From: Oceanospirillaceae bacterium
Lineage (GTDB): Bacteria; Pseudomonadota; Gammaproteobacteria; Pseudomonadales; Oceanobacteraceae
Assembly (NCBI GenBank): GCA_002723385.1
Contig: PBNY01000035.1
Location: 1-64,000 of the forward strand
Length of the DNA: 64,000 bases
Direction of reading: 5' to 3'
Part shown: positions 33,618 through 40,887 of the stretch, piece by piece
Layout of the letters: the number at the start of each line of letters is the position of its first letter
How positions within the stretch are numbered: the stretch's first letter is position 1
The notes under the pieces: generated by a model
Database searches by the model: none
Seen by the model: only the letters and a program-made list of their open reading frames with translations
What the model was told of the DNA's origin: nothing
Translations under genes and position numbers: made by a program

Positions 33618-35309
33618 ATGTCATTACGTCAATCGGTCTTGCTGTCCAGTGCTCTGCTGGCGGCTTCATTGGCGATGCCAGTCAGTGCTGGCACTCAAAC
33701 CAACCATACCTTTCAGGCGGAGAGCTATAACGGCTCCAAAACCCGACAGTACGCGGTCTACCAACCGGATGGCCTGAGCGGGTCGGCGCCTATGGTGATG
33801 ACCCTGCACGGTTGCAAACAAACCCAGAATGACATACTGAACGATTGGGGCATGAAAGAAGCCGCTGATCGTTACGGCTTTGTTTTGGTGACCCCGTTTA
33901 TCACCAGTTACGACGGCCTGCGCAACGAAAACTGCTGGGGCTTCTGGTTCGATAACGAACGCCACGAAGGCGCGGGTGAAGTGGAAGACCTGCGCTCCAT
34001 TGCCGAGGAAGTAGAATCCAACTACAACATCGACCCGCAACAGCGCTTTATCACCGGTCTGTCATCCGGCGGTGCCATGACCGTAGTCGCGGCCGTGGCC
34101 CATAACGAATACTGGCGTGCGGCGGCATCGGCAGCGGGCTTGCCTTATGGTGAGGATTCCTCATCCGTATCGCTCAGTGGCCAGTGTCCGGGTTATGCCA
34201 GCTTCCATTCGGTGTCACAGGTGGCCGGAGACATGAATAATGAGCTGGATGACGACTACGCCATTCCGCTGATGGTGCTGCAGAATGAAGGCGACTGTAC
34301 GGTGTTGCCACAGGCAGGCCGGAACATTCGTGATGCCCATCTGAGTGTGTTCGGCAGCAACGGCTTTGATAACCCGACCTCGGCGCTGGCCAGCAGCGAA
34401 GATTGCTCTCCCTATTACCAGAACAACTATGGCTGTACCCACAACAAGTACACCGAGGATGGCACATCAAACACCCGTTCGGTGGTGGAAACCGTATTCC
34501 TGAATGGCCCGGCAGCCACGCCCAATTTGCAAGACACCGATCACGGCCACTATTGGGTTGGCGGTGAAGACGGCAACAACGGCAAATGGGCCGTGCGGGT
34601 TGGGCCCAGCTACCCGGACATCATCTGGGACTTCTTCAGTCGCCACGGTAGCGGCGGTGGCACCAACCTCGACAAACCAGTGTGCAGCCTGAATGGCGAC
34701 AATCCGCTGGCACTGAACCTGAACGATGTGTTTGTTGATCCCGGTGCGCAGTGTTCCGACAGTCAGGGTAGCCTGAGTGTGACCACCAACTGCAACGTCG
34801 ATACCGCCGTCGCGGGTGACTACTTCTGCGACTACACCGCCGTGAATAACGACGGTAGCAAAACCGTGCGTCGCCTGATTGCAGTGATCGACCCGAACCA
34901 GCCAGTCGAAACCTGCCTCACCAGCAGCACCAGCCCAAGCGACCATATCAGCGCCGGACGTGCCACCGCAGGCGGCAGCTACAGCTTGCGTGCCATCAGC
35001 TCCGGCGATCAGGCCGACATCGGCTTTGCCTGGGATACCTGGAGCGCCGTCACCCTGACCGAAGGCGAACCGGGCAAATGGTACGCACAACAGCCAGAAG
35101 CCTGCCAAAGCGGCAACCCAACCCCTCCACCGGCAAGCTGTGAAGACTGGTACACCTCCAACCTGTCACACCAGTTGGCAGGCCGAGCCTACTACTCCAT
35201 GGGCTACTACAGCACCGGTGGCAATGACTCACTGGGCGCGCTGTCTGGCTCCTACACCTGGGTGAAAGAAGAATCCACCGGAGTTTACGAAGCCGGTCAG
35301 TGTCAGTAA
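33618..35309 (+). CDS. secreted poly(3-hydroxybutyrate) depolymerase-family esterase
   Basis: A 563-residue secreted enzyme (signal ends PVSAG). The catalytic domain at about 30-340 is the PHB-depolymerase esterase type: MVMTLHGCKQTQNDI near the oxyanion site, lipase box ITGLSSGGAMT with nucleophile Ser149, and a probable catalytic His in DTDHGHYW. Residues about 355-425 resemble a DUF5011 Ig-like module (NDVFVDPGAQCSD). Two related C-terminal modules follow, each with the H-x2-AGRA and later G-x-Y/LG pattern of PHB-surface-binding domains (SDHISAGRA; LSHQLAGRA). It would hydrolyse extracellular polyester to oligomers. It lies downstream of the porin on the same strand, behind terminators. 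Confidence 0.85.
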   Translation: MSLRQSVLLSSALLAASLAMPVSAGTQTNHTFQAESYNGSKTRQYAVYQPDGLSGSAPMVMTLHGCKQTQNDILNDWGMKEAADRYGFVLVTPFITSYDGLRNENCWGFWFDNERHEGAGEVEDLRSIAEEVESNYNIDPQQRFITGLSSGGAMTVVAAVAHNEYWRAAASAAGLPYGEDSSSVSLSGQCPGYASFHSVSQVAGDMNNELDDDYAIPLMVLQNEGDCTVLPQAGRNIRDAHLSVFGSNGFDNPTSALASSEDCSPYYQNNYGCTHNKYTEDGTSNTRSVVETVFLNGPAATPNLQDTDHGHYWVGGEDGNNGKWAVRVGPSYPDIIWDFFSRHGSGGGTNLDKPVCSLNGDNPLALNLNDVFVDPGAQCSDSQGSLSVTTNCNVDTAVAGDYFCDYTAVNNDGSKTVRRLIAVIDPNQPVETCLTSSTSPSDHISAGRATAGGSYSLRAISSGDQADIGFAWDTWSAVTLTEGEPGKWYAQQPEACQSGNPTPPPASCEDWYTSNLSHQLAGRAYYSMGYYSTGGNDSLGALSGSYTWVKEESTGVYEAGQCQ

Positions 35310-35355
35310 GCAGGCCCTGACGCTGCAACGGTCATCCAATCAAGCAAACCTCAAA

Positions 35356-35382
35356 CCGCCCCTCTCCCGAGGGGCGGCTTTT
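35356..35382 (+). terminator. terminator after the depolymerase gene
   Basis: CCGCCCCT and AGGGGCGG form a perfect 8-base stem with a 6-base loop, followed by CTTTTCC. It is a typical intrinsic terminator 46 bases past the stop. Confidence 0.85.
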
Positions 35383-35484
35383 CCTTCTCCCTTTCCACGC
35401 CCTGCCAAATTCAGCCTCCTATCTGGGTGTCCGGGATTATTGAACCACTACAGTGGCGTTGTTATAAGACGCTTTTGACAATCA

Positions 35485-35510
35485 GGGCGACCATGGGAGG
35501 TCGCCCCTAC
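35485..35510 (-). repeat. REP-like hairpin, left member of an inverted pair
   Basis: Read on the minus strand: GTAG, then GGGCGACC-TCCCAT-GGTCGCCC, an 8-base-pair stem with a 6-base loop preceded by the GTAG tetranucleotide typical of REP elements mobilised by RAYT transposases. It pairs with an inverted relative at 35756-35781. Confidence 0.65.
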
Positions 35511-35524
35511 GTGATGACGAATCA

Positions 35525-35750
35525 TTTTTACGTGATTACGAATCCATTTGATGGCAAATTCTGTGTCATATTTTTACGTGATTACGAATTCGTTTGAGGG
35601 CAAATCCTGTGTCATATTTTTACGTGATGATGAATCCGTTTTGTGGCAAATTCTGTGTCATATTTTTACGTGATGATGAATCCGTTTGATGGCAAATCCT
35701 GCGTCATATTTTTACGTGATGACGAAGTTTGATGGTAAATCCTGTGTCAT
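35525..35750 (+). repeat. 46-base tandem repeat array, five units
   Basis: Units start at 35525, 35571, 35617, 35663 and 35709, each beginning TTTTTACGTGAT and containing a GGCAAATYCTGTGTCAT-like end. Four are exactly 46 bases; the last is 42 bases through GTCAT, with an internal deletion. A partial unit (ACGTGATGACGAAT) precedes the first. The units are contiguous, with no unique spacers, and lie between two REP-like hairpins. There is no long reading frame across them. They fill most of the 558-base gap between the depolymerase and hydrolase genes. Confidence 0.85.
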
Positions 35751-35755
35751 TCATC

Positions 35756-35781
35756 GCAGGGGCAGGGTCCCATCCCTGCCC
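35756..35781 (+). repeat. REP-like hairpin, right member of an inverted pair
   Basis: GCAG, then GGGCAGGG-TCCCAT-CCCTGCCC, an 8-base-pair stem with the same 6-base loop as the left copy but a different stem core. Stem bases have changed on both sides so pairing is kept. Orientation is opposite to the copy at 35485-35510, forming a BIME-like pair. Confidence 0.65.
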
Positions 35782-35867
35782 GTGAATCTGATTCTAAAGA
35801 GATTTTTGTTTGTGGCGTGCCATATACTGCGACGAAATAATCAGCATGGATGACAAGGTTAAGGACA

Positions 35868-36719
35868 ATGAACAAGCCAGTTATTCGGAAGGTTTTAATC
35901 AAGGTTGTGCGGATTCTACTGATGAGCTACGTCGGTATGCTGGCAGTTGCGTATTTCATGCAGCAAAAGCTCGTTTGGCCGATGAGTCTGGAAACACCGG
36001 TTCATCGATCCGCGCACCCGGCTGCCAGGCTGGTGTGGATGAATCAGCACGAGGATAAACCCGAGCTGGCGGTGGAGGGCTGGTTCTTTCCGGCCCCTGG
36101 TGCCAGTGCCGAAAAACCTGCGCCTGCGTTGATATTTTTCCACGGCAATAACGAAGTGATCGACTATTGTCTGGAATTTGTTGAAACCTATTCGCGGATG
36201 GGGATATCGGTGCTGTTGGCGGAATATCGGGGCTATGGCCGTTCTGGTGGCACGCCGGGTCAAATGGAAATTCGTTCGGATATGGTCGGTTTTTACGAGT
36301 GGCTCATTGAGCAGCCTGACGTTGATCCAGAAGGAATTATCTATCACGGTCGTTCAATCGGTGGGGGAGTGGCGTCAGATCTGGCTTCCGTTCGAAAGCC
36401 TGCGGCGATGGTTTTAACGTCTACCTTCACCAGCATGGACGCGATGTTTTCACGCTTTGGTGTGCCTGCTTCCATCGTCAAGGATAAATACAGCCCGGAA
36501 ACAGTGGTCGCCGAGGCGGATTATCCGATATTGGTTATGCATGGAAACCGGGATAACGTTATCCCGGTGAGCCATGGTCGTTTGTTGGGGACGTTGGGAA
36601 AGCAAACACGTTATATCGAATACAATGCCAGCCACGATTTGCCGATGGACTGGCGCCAGTTTGAGAGCGATGTGGTTCAGTTTCTCCGCGACGCTCAGCT
36701 GGTTGCTTCCCCGGAGTGA
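35868..36719 (+). CDS. alpha/beta hydrolase, membrane-anchored
   Basis: A 283-residue protein with an N-terminal membrane helix (LLMSYVGMLAVAYFMQ) and a BEM46/YfhR-type alpha/beta hydrolase fold: ALIFFHGNNEV, the strand LLAEYRGYGRSGGTPG, nucleophile elbow YHGRSIGGGVA, Asp in LVMHGNRDNVIP, and His in YNASHDLPM. It probably acts as an esterase at the periplasmic face or inner membrane; the substrate is unknown. The ATG at 35868 follows TAAGGA; another in-frame ATG is at 35850. It is a single-gene unit after the REP/tandem-repeat region. Confidence 0.82.
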   Translation: MNKPVIRKVLIKVVRILLMSYVGMLAVAYFMQQKLVWPMSLETPVHRSAHPAARLVWMNQHEDKPELAVEGWFFPAPGASAEKPAPALIFFHGNNEVIDYCLEFVETYSRMGISVLLAEYRGYGRSGGTPGQMEIRSDMVGFYEWLIEQPDVDPEGIIYHGRSIGGGVASDLASVRKPAAMVLTSTFTSMDAMFSRFGVPASIVKDKYSPETVVAEADYPILVMHGNRDNVIPVSHGRLLGTLGKQTRYIEYNASHDLPMDWRQFESDVVQFLRDAQLVASPE

Positions 36720-36725
36720 AGCAAC

Positions 36726-37795
36726 TTATGGCGACGGCGCATTGCCTCCGCCATACAGCACATTCGCCCAGGATTCTTCCAGTGCTGCCGCTTGTTTCGG
36801 ATTCAGCTGTTCCGTCATGAAAATACGCGAGCGTTCCTGGTGGCTTGGCATGACCAATGCAGCTGAGCCTTCGGGCAGGTGGTTTTCCATCGCTTTGGTT
36901 GAAAGCGGGCTGTAGAAGTACGTTGCCAGACTGTTCTTGATCGCGGCTTTGGGTGTCACATGAAGTCGATGAACTTGTGCGCCAGATCAGGGTTGGCGGC
37001 ATTGCTGGGAATCGCCCAGCTGTCGAGGGCGATCACTCCACCTTCGGAAGGAACCACGAACTCCAGGGTTGGACGCTGACTGGCGGCAAAGCGCGCATGG
37101 CCAGACCAGGCCATCGAGAGGCACAGTTCGCCCTGAATCAGTTGGCCCAGATAAACCTCGTTTTTCACTGTTTTGATGTACTGCCGAGTTGCGGCCAGCT
37201 GAGCAGACATTTTGCCGATGCGGCGGGAGGACAAACGGTTCAGGTGTTTGCCAAGGTAACTGCTGTACACCGACAGCACTTCGTTGGGTGCATCAATCCA
37301 GGCATTGCCACAGCTTTGTGATTGCTTGAGCGAGTTCTCGTCGAAGACAAAACCCCAGCTATCGGGCGTCTCCCCCAGCGCGGCTGGCAGGGCCGTACGG
37401 TCGTACACCAGTCCGACGCTGGACCAGAGATAGGGAACGGAAAATTGATGGGCGTCTTCGAATGAAGCCAGCGCGCCGGTGAGCATGATATCGACGGAGC
37501 CAATTTGCTTGAGCTTGCTGCGATCAATCCGTTGCAGCTTGCCGTCTTTGATCAGCTGGGCCATCTGGAAATGCGAGGGTACTACCAGATCAAAGGTTTC
37601 GTTACGATCCAGTGCGGCTTCCAACTCCGCAGCGGAGTCGTATTCACGGTAATCAACGGTGATTCCGGTTTGTTTCGAGAATTCCGCAACCATGTCGGGA
37701 TCAATGTACTCCCGCCAGTTGTAAACCTTCAGGGTTTCGGAAAAGGCGGATGTCGCCAACATCAACAAGATGCAACTGCTGAACAAGTGCCTCAT
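36726..37795 (-). pseudogene. PotD-like extracellular solute-binding protein, frameshifted
   Basis: Residues 1-279 read as a spermidine/putrescine-type binding protein: signal peptide MRHLFSSCILLMLATSAFS, LKVYNWREYIDPDMV, FDLVVPSHFQMAQLIKDGKL, SVPYLWSSVGLVYD and NPDLAHKFIDFM. There a TGA at 36956-36958 interrupts, while the expected continuation (TPKAAIKNSLATYFYSPLS, then ALEESWANVLYG) is open in another phase from 36959 to 36726. Joined, the product would be about 355 residues, the normal PotD length. No ABC permease or ATPase genes are adjacent. It is either a recently broken gene or a sequencing error; the intact-looking second half favours a young or artificial event. Confidence 0.8.
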
Positions 37796-37935
37796 GTTCG
37801 TCTCCTGTTTTGACCGGCTGGATGTGAGGGTGTCAGGTCAATATAGAGACTGGGTGGCGGTATTAATTGGCTGTCCGTGCCAACTGGTTGCGTATCCGTG
37901 CCTGAACAAACAGGTTGCTCGATTTGCCCAACCCG

Positions 37936-38838
37936 TCAGTCGGAATCTCGCAGCTCGTCTGTGAGGAAATCAATGAAGCTTCGGACCCGTGCACTCATGT
38001 GCCTGCGGCTTGGATAGATCAGAAAGACATCAACCTGGGGTTTTTGATAATCGGCGAACAACTCCACCAGTTGTCCGGTTTCCAGCTCGTCATTGAGGTA
38101 GAAGCGTGGCAGGCGAATGATCCCCTGACCATCCAGGCACAACGACAGTTCCAGTTCGGAGCTGTTGGTCATGATGGCATCACTGACCCGAACGGTTTCC
38201 TCCCGACCTGCGGCACTGGTGTAGTGCCACAATGCCGGGTTGGCCAGATTGCTGTAGCACATCACTTTGTGATCGATCAGCTCCTGCGGTGATGTGGGCA
38301 TGCCGTATTCGCTGATGTAGGACGGTGCCGCCAGTGTCATGCTTTCGCTGGAGTATATTTTCCGGGCGATCAGGCTGGAGTCTTCGAGGCGGGTGGAAGC
38401 CCGGATCATGACGTCGAAGCCTTCCTGAATAATATCGGCACGACGGTCATCGAGCACAACATCCAGCTCTATTTTCGGATACATGCGAGTAAAGCGGGCC
38501 AGAATTGGTCGAATCCGGGACAAGCCAAAGCTCACCGGGCAGCCAATTTTGAGCTTGCCTGATGGTTCTTGTTGCTGGCCGCTCAGTACCTGGGTGGCGG
38601 CTTCCAGATCCGCAATCACTTGCAAACAATGGTCGTGATAGTGCTGGCCTTCTGGCGTCAGGCTGAGTGAGCGCGTGGTGCGATTCAGCAACCGCACGCC
38701 AAGACGCTCTTCCAGTCGATTGATCTCTTTGCTGATGTAGGACTTGGAGTGGCCGGTGGCTTCGGCGGTGCGTGTGAAGCTGCCGTATCTGACCAGGGCA
38801 GAAAACAGCATCACGCCGTCCATCAATTTCAAATCCAT
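37936..38838 (-). CDS. LysR-family transcriptional regulator
   Basis: A 300-residue LysR-type regulator. The N-terminal helix-turn-helix reads VMLFSALVRYGSFTRTAEATG, SKSYISKEINRLEERLGVRLLNRTTRS, and the effector domain begins LKIGCPVSFGLSRIRPIL. It is divergent from an FMN-reductase-family gene 137 bases away that it probably regulates in response to redox-active or electrophilic compounds. The effector is unknown. Confidence 0.88.
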   Translation of the reverse strand: MDLKLMDGVMLFSALVRYGSFTRTAEATGHSKSYISKEINRLEERLGVRLLNRTTRSLSLTPEGQHYHDHCLQVIADLEAATQVLSGQQQEPSGKLKIGCPVSFGLSRIRPILARFTRMYPKIELDVVLDDRRADIIQEGFDVMIRASTRLEDSSLIARKIYSSESMTLAAPSYISEYGMPTSPQELIDHKVMCYSNLANPALWHYTSAAGREETVRVSDAIMTNSSELELSLCLDGQGIIRLPRFYLNDELETGQLVELFADYQKPQVDVFLIYPSRRHMSARVRSFIDFLTDELRDSD

Positions 38839-38974
38839 AAACCAATCTCATCTTTAGGCGTTTATTGGAAACAATTATTGATCATTGGGGTGATTAATCC
38901 ACTTTCTGCTCTGAATTATAGTGTTTGTCGACATTCAGGCAGGCATTAAAACCGGATTTTCGTGGAGCACATTT

Positions 38975-39496
38975 ATGAACGTATTGGCATTTGGCGCAAG
39001 CAACAGCAAGACTTCCATCAACAAGCAATTGGCAAGCTATGCCGCCAGTCTGGTGGAAGACGCGGAGGTGACGACTCTGGATCTGAACGACTTCGAGCTG
39101 CCCATGTACAGCACGGATGTTGAAGCCGACATCGGTCAGCCGCAGGCGGCGAAGGATTTCTTGGCCCGGATTCAGGCAGCGGATTTGTTGGTGATCTCGT
39201 TTGCAGAACACAACGGTTCCTACACCGCAGCGTACAAGAATCTGTTCGACTGGACTTCTCGTATTCAGCAAAAAGTCTTTGATGGCAAACGTGCGGTACT
39301 GCTGGCAACATCGCCTGGCCCTGGCGGTGCCCAGACGGTTCTGGCGGCAGCAACTGGCTCCATGCCTTTCTTTGGTGCCGAGGTGGTTGGCAGCCTGTCA
39401 GTGCCCTCGTTCTATGACAACTTTGATGGAGAGGCGCTGGTGTTGACGGAGGAATCACTCAACGCAGACCTGAAGGGGCTGATGGCCAAAGCCTGA
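38975..39496 (+). CDS. NAD(P)H-dependent FMN reductase family protein
   Basis: A 173-residue flavodoxin-fold protein. It has the phosphate loop AFGASNSKTSINKQLASY, then ELPMYSTDVEAD, ISFAEHNGSYTAAYKNLFDWTSR and LATSPGPGGAQTVLAAA, matching the YieF/azoreductase-like NADPH-dependent FMN reductase group. It probably reduces flavin, quinones or related compounds. The ATG at 38975 follows GTGGAGC; an upstream in-frame ATG at 38921 is unlikely. Divergent from the LysR gene. Confidence 0.88.
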   Translation: MNVLAFGASNSKTSINKQLASYAASLVEDAEVTTLDLNDFELPMYSTDVEADIGQPQAAKDFLARIQAADLLVISFAEHNGSYTAAYKNLFDWTSRIQQKVFDGKRAVLLATSPGPGGAQTVLAAATGSMPFFGAEVVGSLSVPSFYDNFDGEALVLTEESLNADLKGLMAKA

Positions 39497-39602
39497 CCCT
39501 GATTTGAAATCAGCGAGACAGAATCAGTGAAGGCTCTCCCGGCGCATCGCCTGGAGAGCTTTTTTGCGTTTTGTTTTATAGGTGCGTATGCCGTTTGGTG
39601 AC

Positions 39603-40613
39603 TCAATCCAGAAAGCGCGTTTGTGATGCTTCAAGTGTCGACAAGGTCAGTTCCCAGCGCGCCATGCCGCTGCGGCTGTAGACGTACTCGCCACTGAGTG
39701 ATTGCAGGCGGTTCAGGCTGTCGGGCGGAATGCCTTTCAAAATCAGCCCAGCCAGACGAGCGGCGTTTGCTCCCTCACTGTAGGCTGATACGGTGAAGCC
39801 ACCGGCGGCTTGCCCTGGGCCGATAAAAATATCCCAGAACGAGAAGATCGGCACCTGAGCGCCTTCCCAGGCCGATTTCATCAGTTCCGAAGGCGGGACA
39901 TACTGGTTGCGTTCATCGCGAACTGTGTGGTGAGTACCAATGACCACCGCGTCGTAGCCAGAGTCGCCGGCCCGAAGCATGGCGTCGAGCCAGATGGCCT
40001 TGCGGTTGGTGAGCAGGATATCGAGTCTCGATCCATAAATGGTGACTTGTCGGCGATCTCCGAACTTTTCCTGCACCGCATTGCGCATGGTTGGAGAATC
40101 GTCCATCAGCACCAGAAAGCGATCCCGTTTGGTCAGCACCTTACGCAGGTGGCGAATACTCTTTTTGAAAAAAGGCCGCTCCAGAATACCAGTGACCAGC
40201 TTGTGGTGAATGATGGGGTGCTGCTCCGAACCGCCATTCACGCCCAGAAATACCACCGGAATATCCAGCTTGACCACCGCTTCTCCCAGGAGTGTCAGGG
40301 CATTGTCGTCTCCCATCATCACCACGCCCGGATTGAGAACGCGAATTTGGTTGAGCACCTCTTGAGCACGATTTTCCCATTGGCTACGCGGCAGCTTTTT
40401 GGTGTCCAGCTCGTAGCGCTGTATCTCGTGATGTTTGCCTAAGGCATCATCAATGGCTTTCAGATACTGGGCATCCCAGCGATAGTCGGCGCTGTAACTT
40501 TGTACAACAGCGACCGTTCCAGCTTGGCTATAAACTGAAAAAAGCAGCACAGTATATAAAGCAAGGCTGAATAACTTTTCAATGCGAGAGTAAAAAATAG
40601 CAGGGACAGTCAT
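39603..40613 (-). CDS. orphan ABC-type periplasmic binding protein
   Basis: A 336-residue protein with an N-terminal hydrophobic signal (SLALYTVLLFSVYSQAG) and the ABC_sub_bind (TrpX/PF04392-like) fold: TVAVVQSYSADYRWDAQYL, VMMGDDNALTLLGEA, IPVVFLGVNGG, RDRFLVLMDDSPTMR, and FTVSAYSEGANAARLAGLIL. No permease or ATPase genes are nearby, so it may act as a sensor ligand-binding protein or use remote transporter parts. It is divergent from the oligomer-hydrolase gene, and the intervening region has three CCTAC motifs, so both may respond to the same signal. Confidence 0.78.
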   Translation of the reverse strand: MTVPAIFYSRIEKLFSLALYTVLLFSVYSQAGTVAVVQSYSADYRWDAQYLKAIDDALGKHHEIQRYELDTKKLPRSQWENRAQEVLNQIRVLNPGVVMMGDDNALTLLGEAVVKLDIPVVFLGVNGGSEQHPIIHHKLVTGILERPFFKKSIRHLRKVLTKRDRFLVLMDDSPTMRNAVQEKFGDRRQVTIYGSRLDILLTNRKAIWLDAMLRAGDSGYDAVVIGTHHTVRDERNQYVPPSELMKSAWEGAQVPIFSFWDIFIGPGQAAGGFTVSAYSEGANAARLAGLILKGIPPDSLNRLQSLSGEYVYSRSGMARWELTLSTLEASQTRFLD

Positions 40614-40713
40614 GTTTATGACTCCAATTTATGATGCATCCCTGGCAGTTATTGTTGGTGGTATTCCTGTTTCTGGATGAGCAGTAAAGCCGGATTCGAT
40701 ATGAGAACTGTAT

Positions 40714-40819
40714 CCTGTTTTGGTAGGAGAAATATGGGCTGGCTTATTTGGCTTCCTACCATTGTGTGAACCGGTTATATATTTGAACGGGATGTCGGTA
40801 ACTCTCCTACCATTAGACG
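40714..40819. promoter_or_regulatory. three CCTAC motifs upstream of the oligomer hydrolase
   Basis: CCTGT-TTTG-GTAGG (40714-40727, an inverted-orientation copy), CCTAC-CATT-GTGTG (40755-40768) and CCTAC-CATT-AGACG (40806-40819) lie 69-174 bases before the hydrolase start. They match the arm and spacer pattern of the motif near the CrbSR-like genes about 9-13 kb away. Binding by the CrbR-like regulator is inferred. Confidence 0.5.
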
Positions 40820-40887
40820 GTATTCAACACTGGGGATATTTGTAATCTGAATCTGGCCAATAAAAATAAACAGCTAGGATCACGTTC

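Noticed and set aside
35525-35750. 46-base repeats as a CRISPR array
   Set aside because: The units are contiguous with no unique spacers, and no cas genes are nearby.
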